A DNA stretch of 64,000 nt from DATARH01 sp035550515. Its GTDB lineage: Bacteria > Pseudomonadota > Alphaproteobacteria > ATCC43930 > CGMCC-115725. Below, in pieces: positions 24,811 to 33,459 of this stretch. The first letter of the stretch is position 1, and each line of letters begins with the position of its first letter. The stretch spans positions 1 to 64,000 of the forward strand of contig DASZOZ010000032.1 in NCBI GenBank assembly GCA_035550515.1. Reading direction: 5' to 3'. The notes below the pieces were generated by a model. It was not told the origin of the DNA, ran no database searches, and worked only from the letters and a program-made list of their open reading frames with translations. Both the position numbers and the translations under genes were made by a program.

Positions 24811-25584
24811 ATGCACGACAAAGACACAAGCGAGCAGGCGACCGCCGACACGCAAGAAGCCGATTTCGGGTTTCGCCGCGTCCGGGACGACGAAAAGGCG
24901 CCGTTGGTGCGCGCGGTCTTCGACAGCGTCGCGGGCCGCTACGACCTGATGAGCGGCTTCATCCACCGCCGGTGGAAGGACCAGCTCGTGACCTGGCTTG
25001 CGCCGCGCCCCGGCCAGGTGCTGCTGGATGTGGCCGGCGGCACCGGGGATATCGCCTGCCGCGTGCTGCGGCGGCTCGATGCGGCGCGCGGCGGCGGGGT
25101 GATCGTGTGCGACGTCAACCGGCAGATGCTCGAGGTCGGCCGGTCGCGCGCGATCGATGACGGGATCGTCGCCGGCCTCGAATGGGTGTGCGGCGACGCC
25201 GAAACGTTGCCGATTGCCGACCGCAGCGTCGACCTCTACACGATCGGCTTCGGCCTGCGAAACGTCACGCATATCGAGCGCGCGCTGGCGGAGGCGCGGC
25301 GCGTGCTCAAGCCCGGCGGCCGTTTCATGTGTCTGGAATTCGCGCCGGCGGCGGCGCCCTGGCTCGCGCCGGCCTACGATCTCTACAGCTTCCGGATCCT
25401 GCCGCTGCTCGGCCGGATCGTCACCGGTGATCGCGACGCCTATACCTACCTGGTGGAAAGCATCCGCCGCTTTCCGTCGCCGACGGCGCTGTGCGACCTG
25501 ATCGAGGCTGCCGGGCTCGAGCGGCCGCGGTTTCGCAACCTCACCGGCGGCGTCGCCGCGCTGCATTCCGCCTGGCGGCTGTAG
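24811..25584 (+). CDS. ubiE: Ubiquinone/menaquinone C-methyltransferase UbiE
   Basis: A 257-residue SAM-dependent methyltransferase of ubiquinone (and if present menaquinone) synthesis. Family landmarks are VFDSVAGRYDLMSGFIHRRW, the SAM loop DVAGGTGDIA, GFGLRNVTHIERAL and GGRFMCLEFAP. ATG 24811 is chosen over an upstream start because the family alignment begins around residue 15. It is the first gene of ubiE-ubiB, with 13 bases to ubiB. Confidence 0.95.
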   Translation: MHDKDTSEQATADTQEADFGFRRVRDDEKAPLVRAVFDSVAGRYDLMSGFIHRRWKDQLVTWLAPRPGQVLLDVAGGTGDIACRVLRRLDAARGGGVIVCDVNRQMLEVGRSRAIDDGIVAGLEWVCGDAETLPIADRSVDLYTIGFGLRNVTHIERALAEARRVLKPGGRFMCLEFAPAAAPWLAPAYDLYSFRILPLLGRIVTGDRDAYTYLVESIRRFPSPTALCDLIEAAGLERPRFRNLTGGVAALHSAWRL

Positions 25585-25597
25585 CCACCCCTCGCGC

Positions 25598-27163
25598 GTG
25601 CTCAAGTTCCTTCGCAGCATCCGCCATGCCGCCCGGCTGGCCGGCATCGGTGTGATCCTGGCGCGGCACGATGCGCTCTTTCTCGCCGAGCCGCTCGTCG
25701 GCGCGAACCCGCTGCTGCGGCTCGTCCGCTTGACCCGCCGGCGGAGCGGGGCCGGGCGCCCCGGTCAGCGGCTGGCGGCGGCGTTCCAGGAGATCGGCCC
25801 GGCCTTCATCAAGCTCGGCCAAATGCTCGCGACCCGCGCGGACCTGCTCGGCGACGAGGTCGCGGCCGATCTCGCGCTGTTGCAGGACCGTCTGCCGCCG
25901 TTTCCGGCGGCCGAGGCGCGCGCCCTGGTCGAGGCCGAGTTCGCCGCGCCGCTCGACAGCCTTTTCCTGTCCTTTGACGACGTGCCGATCGCGGCCGCGT
26001 CGATCGCGCAGGTGCATTTCGCGACGACCAGCGAGGGCAGGGAGGTCGCGGTCAAGGTGCTGCGCCCCGGCATCGCCCGCGCCTTCGCCCGCGACCTGGA
26101 GCTGCTGCTGTGGTTCGGCGCGTTCATCGAGCGGACCCGGCCCGCGCTGCGCCGGCTGAAGCCGCTGGAGATCGCCCGGACCTTGGAGCGTTCGGTGGCG
26201 ATCGAGATCGATCTGCGCTTCGAGGCCGCGGCGGCGTCCGAGCTGGCGGAGAACTTCGCCGGCGACGCGTCGTTTCGCGTGCCGCGGATCGACTGGCGCC
26301 GCACCGGCCGGAATGTGCTGACCACCGACCGCATCGTCGACGGCATCCGCATCGACGACCGCGCCGCGCTGGTCGCCGCCGGCCAGGACATCGACGCGCT
26401 GCTGCAGCGCTCGGCGGAGGCTTTCTTCAACCAGGTATTCCGCGACGGCTTCTTCCACGCCGATCTGCACCCCGGCAACATGTTCGTGACCCCGGACGGC
26501 GCGATCGCGGTCGTCGATTTCGGGATCATGGGGCGTCTCGATCGCGACACCCGGTTTTTTCTCGCCGACATGCTGGTCGGGTTTCTGACCGGTGATTACC
26601 GGCGGGTCGCGCAAGTCCATTTCGATGCCGGCTATGTGCCGAACGGCGCGCGCACGGTCGAGGAGTTCGCCCAGGCCTGCCGTTCGATCGGCGAGCCGAT
26701 CCTCGGCAAGCCGCTGGCGGACATCTCGATCGCCCGCCTCCTGGCGCAGCTTTTCCGCGTCACCGAACAGTTCGAGATGGAGACCCAGCCGCAGCTCCTG
26801 CTGCTGCAAAAGACCATGGTGCTGATCGAAGGCGTCGGCCGTCAGCTCGATCCCGCCGTCAACATCTGGGCCATGGCACGGCCGCTGATCGAACGCTGGA
26901 TGCAGGAAAACCGCGGCCCCGAGGCCCGCTTGCGGCAGCGGCTGGGCACGCTGTTGGAGACCGTCGACCGGCTGCCCCGGCTGATCGACGACGCCGGCAA
27001 GCTGGTGGCGACCTGGGCCGGGGAGGGCGTCGTCCTCCATGCCGAAAGCCTCGCCGAACACGCCAGACGCCGCTGGCGCGCAGTCTTGTGGCTGATCGTG
27101 CCGCTATGGCTGAGCACCGCGGCGCTGATCGCCATCGCCGTGGCGCTTCTGGCCGGGCGCTGA
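25598..27163 (+). CDS. ubiB: Ubiquinone biosynthesis protein UbiB (ABC1/ADCK kinase-like)
   Basis: A 521-residue atypical kinase-like ATPase needed for ubiquinone biosynthesis. The KxGQ-type motif is in PAFIKLGQMLATRADLL, the Ala-rich nucleotide loop in AAASIAQVHFA, the Lys in VAVKVLRPG, the catalytic HADLHPGNMFV and the metal DFGIMGRL. The C-terminus ends in one or two membrane spans (LWLIVPLWLSTAALIAIAVA), as in UbiB proteins. The start is GTG 25598. Confidence 0.93.
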   Translation: MLKFLRSIRHAARLAGIGVILARHDALFLAEPLVGANPLLRLVRLTRRRSGAGRPGQRLAAAFQEIGPAFIKLGQMLATRADLLGDEVAADLALLQDRLPPFPAAEARALVEAEFAAPLDSLFLSFDDVPIAAASIAQVHFATTSEGREVAVKVLRPGIARAFARDLELLLWFGAFIERTRPALRRLKPLEIARTLERSVAIEIDLRFEAAAASELAENFAGDASFRVPRIDWRRTGRNVLTTDRIVDGIRIDDRAALVAAGQDIDALLQRSAEAFFNQVFRDGFFHADLHPGNMFVTPDGAIAVVDFGIMGRLDRDTRFFLADMLVGFLTGDYRRVAQVHFDAGYVPNGARTVEEFAQACRSIGEPILGKPLADISIARLLAQLFRVTEQFEMETQPQLLLLQKTMVLIEGVGRQLDPAVNIWAMARPLIERWMQENRGPEARLRQRLGTLLETVDRLPRLIDDAGKLVATWAGEGVVLHAESLAEHARRRWRAVLWLIVPLWLSTAALIAIAVALLAGR

Positions 27164-27278
27164 GCCTATTTCAGCAAGGCTATCGGTGCCGGCGTCGTCG
27201 ATGATTTCGCCGATAATCGACGCGGGCATTCTCCTCTCCCAGGCTGTATATATAGAGGTCAGGCCAGTACCGGAGGCG

Positions 27279-28490
27279 GTGTTGCTGCAAGGCAAGCGGA
27301 TACTCCTCGTCATCGCCGGCGGCATCGCCGCCTATAAAAGCCTCGAGCTGATCCGCCGGCTGCGCGACCGCGGCGCGGCGGTGCGTTGCGTGATGACCAG
27401 GGCGGCGGCCGAGTTCGTGACGCCGCTGTCGGTCGCCTCGCTCAGCGAAGACAAGGTCTACGGCGATCTCTTTTCGCTGACCGACGAGAGCGAGATGGGT
27501 CACATCCGCCTGTCGCGGGAGGCCGATCTGCTGGTCGTCGCGCCGGCGACGGCCGATCTGATGGCCCGCATGGCGGCCGGGATGGCCGACGACCTAGCGG
27601 CGACGACATTGCTGGCGTCGGACAAGCCGATCCTCGTCGCGCCGGCGATGAATGCGTTGATGTGGGCGCATCCCGCGACCCAGGCGAACCTTGCGACGCT
27701 CGCGGCGCGCGGCATCCGGCGGGTCGGCCCGAACGCCGGCGATCTTGCCTGCGGCGAGGTCGGGTCGGGCCGCATGGCCGAGCCGTTGGAGATCGTCGCG
27801 GCGATCGAGCGCTGCCTTGCCGGCGACCATCGGCTGGCCGGCCGCCGGGCGCTGGTCACCAGCGGCCCGACGCGCGAGGCGATCGATCCCGTGCGTTATC
27901 TGTCGAACCATTCCTCGGGCAAGCAGGGGCATGCGATCGCCGCGGCGCTCGCCGCGCTCGGCGCCGAGACGATCCTCGTCTCGGGGCCGACGCAAGAGCC
28001 GACCCCGGCCGACGTGCGGCTTGTCGCGGTCGAGAGCGCGGCGGAGATGCTGGCCGCGACAGAGGGCAATCTGCCGGTCGATGTCGCGGTGATGGCGGCG
28101 GCGGTGTCGGATTGGCGGGTCGAGGGCGTCGCGGCGCAAAAGCTCAAGAAAGACGGCGGCGGCCCGCCGCTGCTGCGGCTGACGGAAAACCCCGACATCC
28201 TCGCCACCCTGTCCCGCCACGGCAACGACCGGCCCGCCTTGGTCGTCGGTTTCGCCGCCGAGACCGAAAACATCGTCGCCAACGCCGCGGCCAAGCGGCT
28301 GAAAAAAGGCTGCGACTGGATTCTCGCGAACGATGTGTCGATCGGCACCGGGACCTTTGGCGGCGACCGCAACACCATCCACCTGGTCGACGCGAACGGT
28401 GTCGAGGACTGGCCGGTCATGACCAAGCGGGAGGTCGCGGCCCGGCTCGCCGACCGCATCGCGACGACATTGGCTGCGGTCCGTCAATGA
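27279..28490 (+). CDS. coaBC: Bifunctional phosphopantothenoylcysteine decarboxylase/synthetase
   Basis: A 403-residue enzyme of coenzyme A synthesis. The N-terminal flavin-dependent decarboxylase domain has IAGGIAAYKSLELIRRL, HIRLSREADLLVVAPATA, the active-site APAMNALMW and GPNAGDLACGEVGSGRM. The C-terminal CTP-dependent synthetase domain starts ALVTSGPTREAIDPVRYL and has AAAVSDWRV and KKGCDWILANDVS. The GTG at 27279 is near GGAGG, and a TTG three bases later is also possible; upstream in-frame ATGs are not supported by the family. Confidence 0.95.
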   Translation: MLLQGKRILLVIAGGIAAYKSLELIRRLRDRGAAVRCVMTRAAAEFVTPLSVASLSEDKVYGDLFSLTDESEMGHIRLSREADLLVVAPATADLMARMAAGMADDLAATTLLASDKPILVAPAMNALMWAHPATQANLATLAARGIRRVGPNAGDLACGEVGSGRMAEPLEIVAAIERCLAGDHRLAGRRALVTSGPTREAIDPVRYLSNHSSGKQGHAIAAALAALGAETILVSGPTQEPTPADVRLVAVESAAEMLAATEGNLPVDVAVMAAAVSDWRVEGVAAQKLKKDGGGPPLLRLTENPDILATLSRHGNDRPALVVGFAAETENIVANAAAKRLKKGCDWILANDVSIGTGTFGGDRNTIHLVDANGVEDWPVMTKREVAARLADRIATTLAAVRQ

Positions 28491-28500
28491 GCGGCATGAT

Positions 28501-28594
28501 CCCCACCCTGACCCTCCTCCGCCGGCGGGGGAGGAGACGCGTCCGCGGCGATAACGGTCTCCCTCCCCCGCCGGCAGGGAAGGGTCGGAGTGGG
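28501..28594. repeat. Large palindromic intergenic repeat
   Basis: The left arm (28501-28538, CCCCACCCTGACCCTCCTCC...) is nearly the reverse complement of the right arm (about 28557-28594, ...AAGGGTCGGAGTGGGG), about 38 bp each with few mismatches, around CGTCCGCGGCGATAAC. This is a dispersed extragenic repeat type common in alphaproteobacteria. The element runs directly into the dut ribosome site. Confidence 0.75.
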
Positions 28595-28598
28595 GGTG

Positions 28599-29132
28599 AT
28601 GGCGCTCGGAATTGAGCTCAAAATCCTCGATCCGCGCCTCCCGGGCTGGGGCTTTCCGCATTACGGGTCGAGCCTTGCCGCCGGCCTCGACCTGCATGCC
28701 TGCCTCGATGCGACGGTCGACATCGCGCCGCAGGCGCCGGCGGTGCTGATCCCCGCCGGCATCGCTTTTCGCATCGGCGATCCGGAATGGTGCGGGCTGG
28801 TGCTGCCGCGTTCCGGGCTGGGGCACCGGCACGGGCTCGTGCTCGGCAACGCGGTCGGGTTGATCGATGCCGATTACGAGGGGCCGCTGTTGATTTCGGC
28901 CTGGAACCGCAACCCCGCGGGGCCGGCGATCCGGGTCGCCCCGGGCGATCGCATTGCCCAACTGGTGTTCACACGCATCGCGCGAGCGGAATTTTCCGTC
29001 GTTGAAGCGTTCTCTGTTAGCGGAGAGCGGCAATCCGGCGGATTTGGCTCAACCGGCGTCGCTTCCGCTTGCCGCAGCCCGTCGCCATGGCGAAACTGCG
29101 ACGAACAGGGAGGACATCTGCCAACCAAATGA
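28599..29132 (+). CDS. dut: dUTP diphosphatase
   Basis: A 177-residue trimeric dUTPase making dUMP for dTTP synthesis and keeping uracil out of DNA. All five motifs are present: AGLDLHA, PRSGLGHRHGL, GLIDADYEG, RIAQLVF, and RQSGGFGSTG. The protein continues about 20 residues past the usual end (ASACRSPSPWRNCDEQGG...), because the frame runs into the next gene; this tail is unlikely to be catalytic. Start ATG 28599 (an in-frame GTG at 28590 is possible). The stop overlaps the Rrf2 start by four bases (ATGA). Confidence 0.95.
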   Translation: MALGIELKILDPRLPGWGFPHYGSSLAAGLDLHACLDATVDIAPQAPAVLIPAGIAFRIGDPEWCGLVLPRSGLGHRHGLVLGNAVGLIDADYEGPLLISAWNRNPAGPAIRVAPGDRIAQLVFTRIARAEFSVVEAFSVSGERQSGGFGSTGVASACRSPSPWRNCDEQGGHLPTK

Positions 29133-29584
29133 TCCGCCTCAACAAAAAACTCCTTTTCGCGATCGAGGCGGTCCTCGACATCGCTTATAACGGCGGCGTC
29201 ACGCCGGTGCGTTCTTCGGAGATCACCTCGCGCCAGGGCATCCCGCGCCGCTATCTGGAGCCGGTGCTGCAGGAGCTGGTGCGCCACAATGTGTTGATCG
29301 GGATTCGCGGCCCGAGCGGGGGCTATCGCCTCGCGCGCGAGCGGCGGCGCGTCACGGTCGGAGAGATCGTGCGGACCGTGCGCGCCCTGGAGACCGTCGA
29401 AGACCCGATCGAGGCCGGCGCCGGCAGCGTGCTCGGCCAGGAGGTGTTGCGGCCGCTCTGGCTCGAGCTTCAAGAAGAGACCATGAAGAAACTCGACGAA
29501 ATCACCCTCGAAGAATTGTGCGCCCGCGCCCACCGCGCCGGCATTTCCGGACGTACCGTCGAAGGCGGCGACTTTTCGATCTGA
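29129..29584 (+). CDS. Rrf2-family transcriptional regulator
   Basis: A 151-residue winged-helix repressor. It begins IRLNKKLLFAIEAVLDIAYN, and has the recognition region SSEITSRQGIPRRYLEPVLQ and wing RGPSGGYRLARERRRVTVGE. It lacks the three-cysteine Fe-S site of IscR (only one Cys, in ELCARAH), so it is of the CymR/cysteine-sensing or unknown subclass. The ATG at 29129 overlaps the dut stop (ATGA), giving coupled translation. Nearby cysK suggests control of cysteine/sulfur genes (inference). Confidence 0.87.
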   Translation: MIRLNKKLLFAIEAVLDIAYNGGVTPVRSSEITSRQGIPRRYLEPVLQELVRHNVLIGIRGPSGGYRLARERRRVTVGEIVRTVRALETVEDPIEAGAGSVLGQEVLRPLWLELQEETMKKLDEITLEELCARAHRAGISGRTVEGGDFSI

Positions 29585-29614
29585 CGGACCGGCGCCAAAC
29601 CCGCAATTACCCGC

Positions 29615-29759
29615 GCGTCATTCCGGGGCGGCCCTCCAGGCCGAACCCGGAACCCATGCACACGGGCTTATCCGACTTGTCTGCGGCCCCGGAGCCCGAT
29701 TTCCCGGTCCGTGTGCATGGGTTCCGGGTTCATCGCTGCGCGATGCCCCGGAATGACGC
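29615..29759. repeat. Palindromic intergenic repeat (145 bp)
   Basis: GCGTCATTCCGGGGC (29615-29629) and GCCCCGGAATGACGC (29745-29759) are perfect inverted ends. Inside them GAACCCGGAACCCATGCA (from about 29640) mirrors TGCATGGGTTCCGGGTTC (to about 29731). The whole could fold into a long cruciform. It is a dispersed GTCATTCCGGGG-type repeat in the 3' region between the Rrf2 gene and the convergent dioxygenase gene. Confidence 0.75.
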
Positions 29760-29782
29760 AGGAACGCATTTCCCGCCAGGCT

Positions 29783-30628
29783 CTACACCGGGACGTAGCC
29801 GCCCATCGTCGTGCGGTGCATGACGCGGCGCTGCGGCAGGTCGTAGTCCTGGATCGCGCGGTGCTGGACCGTGCAATTGTCCCACATCAGCAGGTCGCCT
29901 GGCCGCCATTGGTGGCGGTAGATGAACGCGGGCTTGACGATATGGTCGGCGAGCGCGGCGATCAGCGCTTCGGCTTCGTCCGGCGCGACGCCGTCGATCG
30001 CGGTGCAGTCGTCGCGCATGACGTAAAGGCTTTTGCGGCCGGTCTTGGGATGGGTGCGGACCATCGGGTGGCTGACCGGCGGATTGCGGTCGATCTCTTC
30101 CCGGGTCACGGTCAGCGCGCGCTTGCGGCCGCGGAAATCGAAGGTCGCCCGGCGCGCCGCCAGAAACGCCTGCATCGCCGCCGGCAGCGCCTCCCAGGCC
30201 GCCGCCGCGCTGGCGAACTCGGTGTCGCCGAGCGGCAGCCCGTGAAGCGTCGGGATTTCATGCGCGTAGAGCATCGTGCCGCGCGGCGGCCGCGCCGCAT
30301 AGCACATGTCGCTGTGCCAGTTTTCGCCGGCGCGCTTGACGCCGATCTGCTCGCCGTTTTCCAGCACATTCGAGACGACGACGATTTCCGGGCTGCCCGG
30401 CACGCTCCACCGCTCGCCGAAAATGTTGAAGGCGATATCGCCAAAGCGCCGGGTAAAGGCGACCTGCTGCGGCGGGGTGAGCCTCTGATCCCGGAAGAAG
30501 ATGACGCCGTGCTCATCGAACGCCCGCTCGATGATCGCGAACAGGTTGTCGCCCAGCGGCTCGGCCAGATTGACGCCGCGGATCTCGGCGCCGACCGCCG
30601 CGCCGGTCGGGATCACCTCAATAGACAT
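29783..30628 (-). CDS. TauD/TfdA-family dioxygenase (second copy)
   Basis: A 281-residue Fe(II)/2-oxoglutarate dioxygenase. It begins SIEVIPTGAAVGAEIRGVNL, carries the iron site NWHSDMCYAARPP, the distal His in WDNCTVQHRAIQDYD and the 2-oxoglutarate Arg in RRVMHRTTMGG. It resembles the 2825-3688 enzyme in layout but not closely in sequence, so the two probably have different substrates. ATG 30628 follows GGAGGA. It is divergent from cysK across 146 bases. Confidence 0.87.
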   Translation of the reverse strand: MSIEVIPTGAAVGAEIRGVNLAEPLGDNLFAIIERAFDEHGVIFFRDQRLTPPQQVAFTRRFGDIAFNIFGERWSVPGSPEIVVVSNVLENGEQIGVKRAGENWHSDMCYAARPPRGTMLYAHEIPTLHGLPLGDTEFASAAAAWEALPAAMQAFLAARRATFDFRGRKRALTVTREEIDRNPPVSHPMVRTHPKTGRKSLYVMRDDCTAIDGVAPDEAEALIAALADHIVKPAFIYRHQWRPGDLLMWDNCTVQHRAIQDYDLPQRRVMHRTTMGGYVPV

Positions 30629-30774
30629 CGGCACGTCCTCCTCGATCCGCAAAGTCTAGGCGGGCGCTGCCGGCAAATCCATCGGCCGCGCTGCAGGTGA
30701 GGGTTGCTTTCGCGTTGCGGCGCGGCCAATGCGGGCTTACATCACAAGGACGTACGTTGCGGAGAAGAAAAACA

Positions 30775-31749
30775 ATGGATTCCGGCACCGCCGCCACGCC
30801 GCGCGGCGAGTTTCGCGGGCGCGTCTATGACAGTATCCTCGACACGATCGGCGCGACGCCGCTGGTGCGGCTGTCGCGGCTCGCGGCTGATGAAGGGATC
30901 AAGGCCGATCTGCTCGGCAAATGCGAGTTCTTCAATCCCTTGTCGTCGGTCAAGGACCGCATCGGCCTGGCGATGATCGAGGCGGCCGAGAAGGCGGGCC
31001 GCATCACCAAGGACACGGTGCTGGTGGAGCCGACCTCGGGCAATACCGGCATCGCGCTGGCCTTTGTCTGCGCCGCCAAGGGCTACCGGCTGATCCTGAC
31101 CATGCCGGAGAGCATGTCGGTCGAGCGCCGCAAGATGCTGAGCTTTCTCGGCGCGGAGATCGAGCTGACCCCGGCGGCACGCGGCATGCACGGCGCGATC
31201 GCGCGCGCCGAAGAGATCGTCCGCACCTTCCCCGACGCGCTGGTGCTCCAGCAGTTCGACAACCCGGCCAACACGGAAATCCACCGCCGCACCACGGCCG
31301 AGGAGATCTGGCGCGACACCGGCGGCGCGGTCGATGTCGTGGTCAGCGCGGTCGGCACCGGCGGCACGCTGACCGGCGTCGGCTCGATACTCAAAGAGCG
31401 CAAGCCGAGCGTCAGGATGGTCGCGGTCGAACCGGAGGACAGCGCCGTGCTCTCGGGGCGGCCGCCGGGACCGAACCGCATCCAAGGGATCGGCGCGGGC
31501 TTTGTCCCGAGCATTCTCGACACCGCGCTGATCGACGAGATCGTCTGCATCGGCTACGACACGGCGCTGCGGGCGTCGCGGCGGCTGGCGCGGCTCGAGG
31601 GTCTCGCGGTCGGCACGTCGGCCGGTGCCGCGGTGGCCGCGGCGCTGGAGATCGGCGCCCGCCGCGACATGGCCGGCAAGATGATCGTCGTCGTGCTGCC
31701 CGATTTCGCCGAGCGTTATCTGTCGACGTCGCTGTTCGACGGCGTGTGA
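30775..31749 (+). CDS. cysK: Cysteine synthase A (O-acetylserine sulfhydrylase)
   Basis: A 324-residue PLP enzyme making cysteine from O-acetylserine and sulfide. The PLP lysine is in NPLSSVKDRIGLAM, the substrate loop in EPTSGNTGIALAFV, the phosphate site in GTGGTLTGVG and the C-terminal loop in GTSAGAAV. GGAGAAG lies 10 bases before ATG 30775. An ACGTACGT palindrome (about 30750) in the leader could be a regulator site. It is followed eight bases later by a MoeB-like E1. Confidence 0.95.
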   Translation: MDSGTAATPRGEFRGRVYDSILDTIGATPLVRLSRLAADEGIKADLLGKCEFFNPLSSVKDRIGLAMIEAAEKAGRITKDTVLVEPTSGNTGIALAFVCAAKGYRLILTMPESMSVERRKMLSFLGAEIELTPAARGMHGAIARAEEIVRTFPDALVLQQFDNPANTEIHRRTTAEEIWRDTGGAVDVVVSAVGTGGTLTGVGSILKERKPSVRMVAVEPEDSAVLSGRPPGPNRIQGIGAGFVPSILDTALIDEIVCIGYDTALRASRRLARLEGLAVGTSAGAAVAAALEIGARRDMAGKMIVVVLPDFAERYLSTSLFDGV

Positions 31750-31757
31750 GGTGCCCC

Positions 31758-32537
31758 ATGGAACTCAGCGAAGCGCAATTCCGCCGCTATGCCCGCCACC
31801 TGATCCTCGACGAGGTGGGCGAGGAAGGGCAGGAGACGCTGCTGCGATCGCGTGTGCTGGTGATTGGCGCCGGCGGGCTGGGCTCGCCGCTGCTGATGTA
31901 TCTCGCGGCTGCGGGTGTCGGGACGATCGGCATCGTCGACGACGACCGCGTCGACATCACCAACCTGCAGCGCCAGATCGTGCATGCGACCCGGCATGTC
32001 GGCGATCTCAAGGTCGACAGCGCCGAGGAAAGCCTGCAGCGCATCAATGACGGCATCCGGATCGAGACGCATGCTGTCCGCCTCGACGCGGCCAATGCGC
32101 GCGACCTGATCGTCGGGTACGACCTCGTTGCCGACGGTAGCGACAATTTCACCACCCGCTATCTGCTCAACGATGTGTGCACCGAGCTGCGCAAGCCGCT
32201 CGTCGCGGCGGCGCTGTCGCCGTTCGAAGGGCAGCTGTCGACCTTCAAGGCCTATCTCGGCGACGGACACCCTTGCTATCGCTGTCTGTTCCGCGAGCCG
32301 CCGCCGCCGGGCATGGTGCCGCGCTGCGAGGAGGCGGGCATTCTCGGCGCGGTCGCCGGCGTCGTCGGTACGCTCCAGGCGGTCGAGGTGCTCAAGGAGC
32401 TGCTTGGCCTCGGCGAGAGCCTCGACGGCACGTTGCTGATCTATGACGCGCTGCGGGTGCGTTTCCACCGCATCCGAATCGCCAAGGACCATGAATGCCC
32501 GACCTGCCGCGTCGCGGCGCTCGCGGCGCCGGCTTAG
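31758..32537 (+). CDS. moeB: HesA/MoeB/ThiF-family E1-like adenylyltransferase
   Basis: A 259-residue enzyme that adenylates the C-terminal Gly-Gly of a ubiquitin-like sulfur carrier. Features are RYARHLILDEVGEEGQ, the nucleotide loop VIGAGGLGSPLL, DDDRVDITNLQRQ, DGSDNFTTRYL and two zinc knuckles CYRC and CPTC. There is no rhodanese domain. MoeB (MoaD partner) and ThiF-like (ThiS or another sulfur carrier) are hard to separate. Coupling to cysK suggests a sulfur-transfer role. Confidence 0.87.
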   Translation: MELSEAQFRRYARHLILDEVGEEGQETLLRSRVLVIGAGGLGSPLLMYLAAAGVGTIGIVDDDRVDITNLQRQIVHATRHVGDLKVDSAEESLQRINDGIRIETHAVRLDAANARDLIVGYDLVADGSDNFTTRYLLNDVCTELRKPLVAAALSPFEGQLSTFKAYLGDGHPCYRCLFREPPPPGMVPRCEEAGILGAVAGVVGTLQAVEVLKELLGLGESLDGTLLIYDALRVRFHRIRIAKDHECPTCRVAALAAPA

Positions 32538-32622
32538 CCCTTCATTTTCCTTACGAATTCGCGCGGCCTTGACCGTACTTCGTCAGGCGCCATGCTGAGG
32601 CACGTGGGGCCTCGGGGGAAAC

Positions 32623-33126
32623 ATGGCCCAAAGATGGTGGGAGAGGGCGATCGCCGCGGGGGTGGCGCTCGCTGTAATGACAGGTCTGGCAACCGCGGTG
32701 TTCGCGGCAGGCAACGAGGCGCAGCTGCCGCGCTTCGCGGTGCTGCACGCCGACAAGGTGAACCTGCGCGCCGGCCCCGGCGACCGCTACCCGATCCAGT
32801 GGGTGTATCTGCGCAAGGACTGGCCGGTCGAGATCATTGCCCAGTTCGATCATTGGCGGCGGGTGCGCGACTGGGAGGGCACCGAGGGCTGGGTGCACGA
32901 AAAGATGGTCACCAACCGGCGCGAAGTCATCGTGACCGGCGGCATCCGTGCGATCCGGCAGGCCCCGGACCATAACGGCCCCCTGGTGGCACGGGCCGAA
33001 CCCGGCGTCATGGCAAAGCTGCTCGAATGCCGCGGCGACTGGTGCCGGATAGAGGCCGGCGACCGGACCGGCTGGGTCCAGCGCTCGGACATCTGGGGCG
33101 TCTCCCCCAACGAGAACGTGCCTTAA
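32623..33126 (+). CDS. SH3-domain secreted protein
   Basis: A 167-residue protein with a signal peptide (AAGVALAVMTGLATAVFAAG) and two bacterial SH3-like (SH3_3) repeats. The first is FAVLHADKVNLRAGPGDRYP...EGWVHEKM, the second GIRAIRQAPDHNGPLVARAE...RTGWVQRSD. Such proteins bind cell-wall peptides or are envelope adaptors; the ligand is unknown. Two cysteines (ECRGDWC) in the second repeat may form a disulfide. GGGGGA precedes the ATG. Confidence 0.83.
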   Translation: MAQRWWERAIAAGVALAVMTGLATAVFAAGNEAQLPRFAVLHADKVNLRAGPGDRYPIQWVYLRKDWPVEIIAQFDHWRRVRDWEGTEGWVHEKMVTNRREVIVTGGIRAIRQAPDHNGPLVARAEPGVMAKLLECRGDWCRIEAGDRTGWVQRSDIWGVSPNENVP

Positions 33127-33151
33127 GTCGCGGGTTGTTTCGCGACGCCCG

Positions 33152-33412
33152 CTATCGGCTGGGGGCGCAATGCGCCGGCCGCCACTTTGCGTGGCGGGCA
33201 TAGCCTGCTTCTTCCCAATAATAGCCGGGCGGGCACTGCGTGGCGCCTTGCGTCGCCGCAGGCGCCGCAGGCGGCGGCATGGACAGGGCCGGCGTGCCGC
33301 TGCTGGTGAGGCGCTGCAGCTCGGCCGCGTTGAGCTGTTCCGCCGATGTCTGCGCGAAAGCCGGGGCCGCGACAGCCGCAAGACCGAGAGCGATCAGCAT
33401 GACGTGCTTCAT
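33152..33412 (-). CDS. Small secreted protein of unknown function (86 aa)
   Basis: An 86-residue protein with a signal peptide (MLIALGLAAVAAPAFAQ), then an Ala/Pro/Gln-rich stretch, and a C-terminal CPPGYYWEEAGYARHAKW followed by RPAHCAPSR. The pair of cysteines is likely disulfide bonded. It is convergent with the SH3 protein gene, 25 bases apart. I do not recognise the family. Confidence 0.6.
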   Translation of the reverse strand: MKHVMLIALGLAAVAAPAFAQTSAEQLNAAELQRLTSSGTPALSMPPPAAPAATQGATQCPPGYYWEEAGYARHAKWRPAHCAPSR

Positions 33413-33459
33413 GTCTGCCTCCGTCCGTGTCGCCGCATGTTCGCGCGGGGAAGCCGTCG

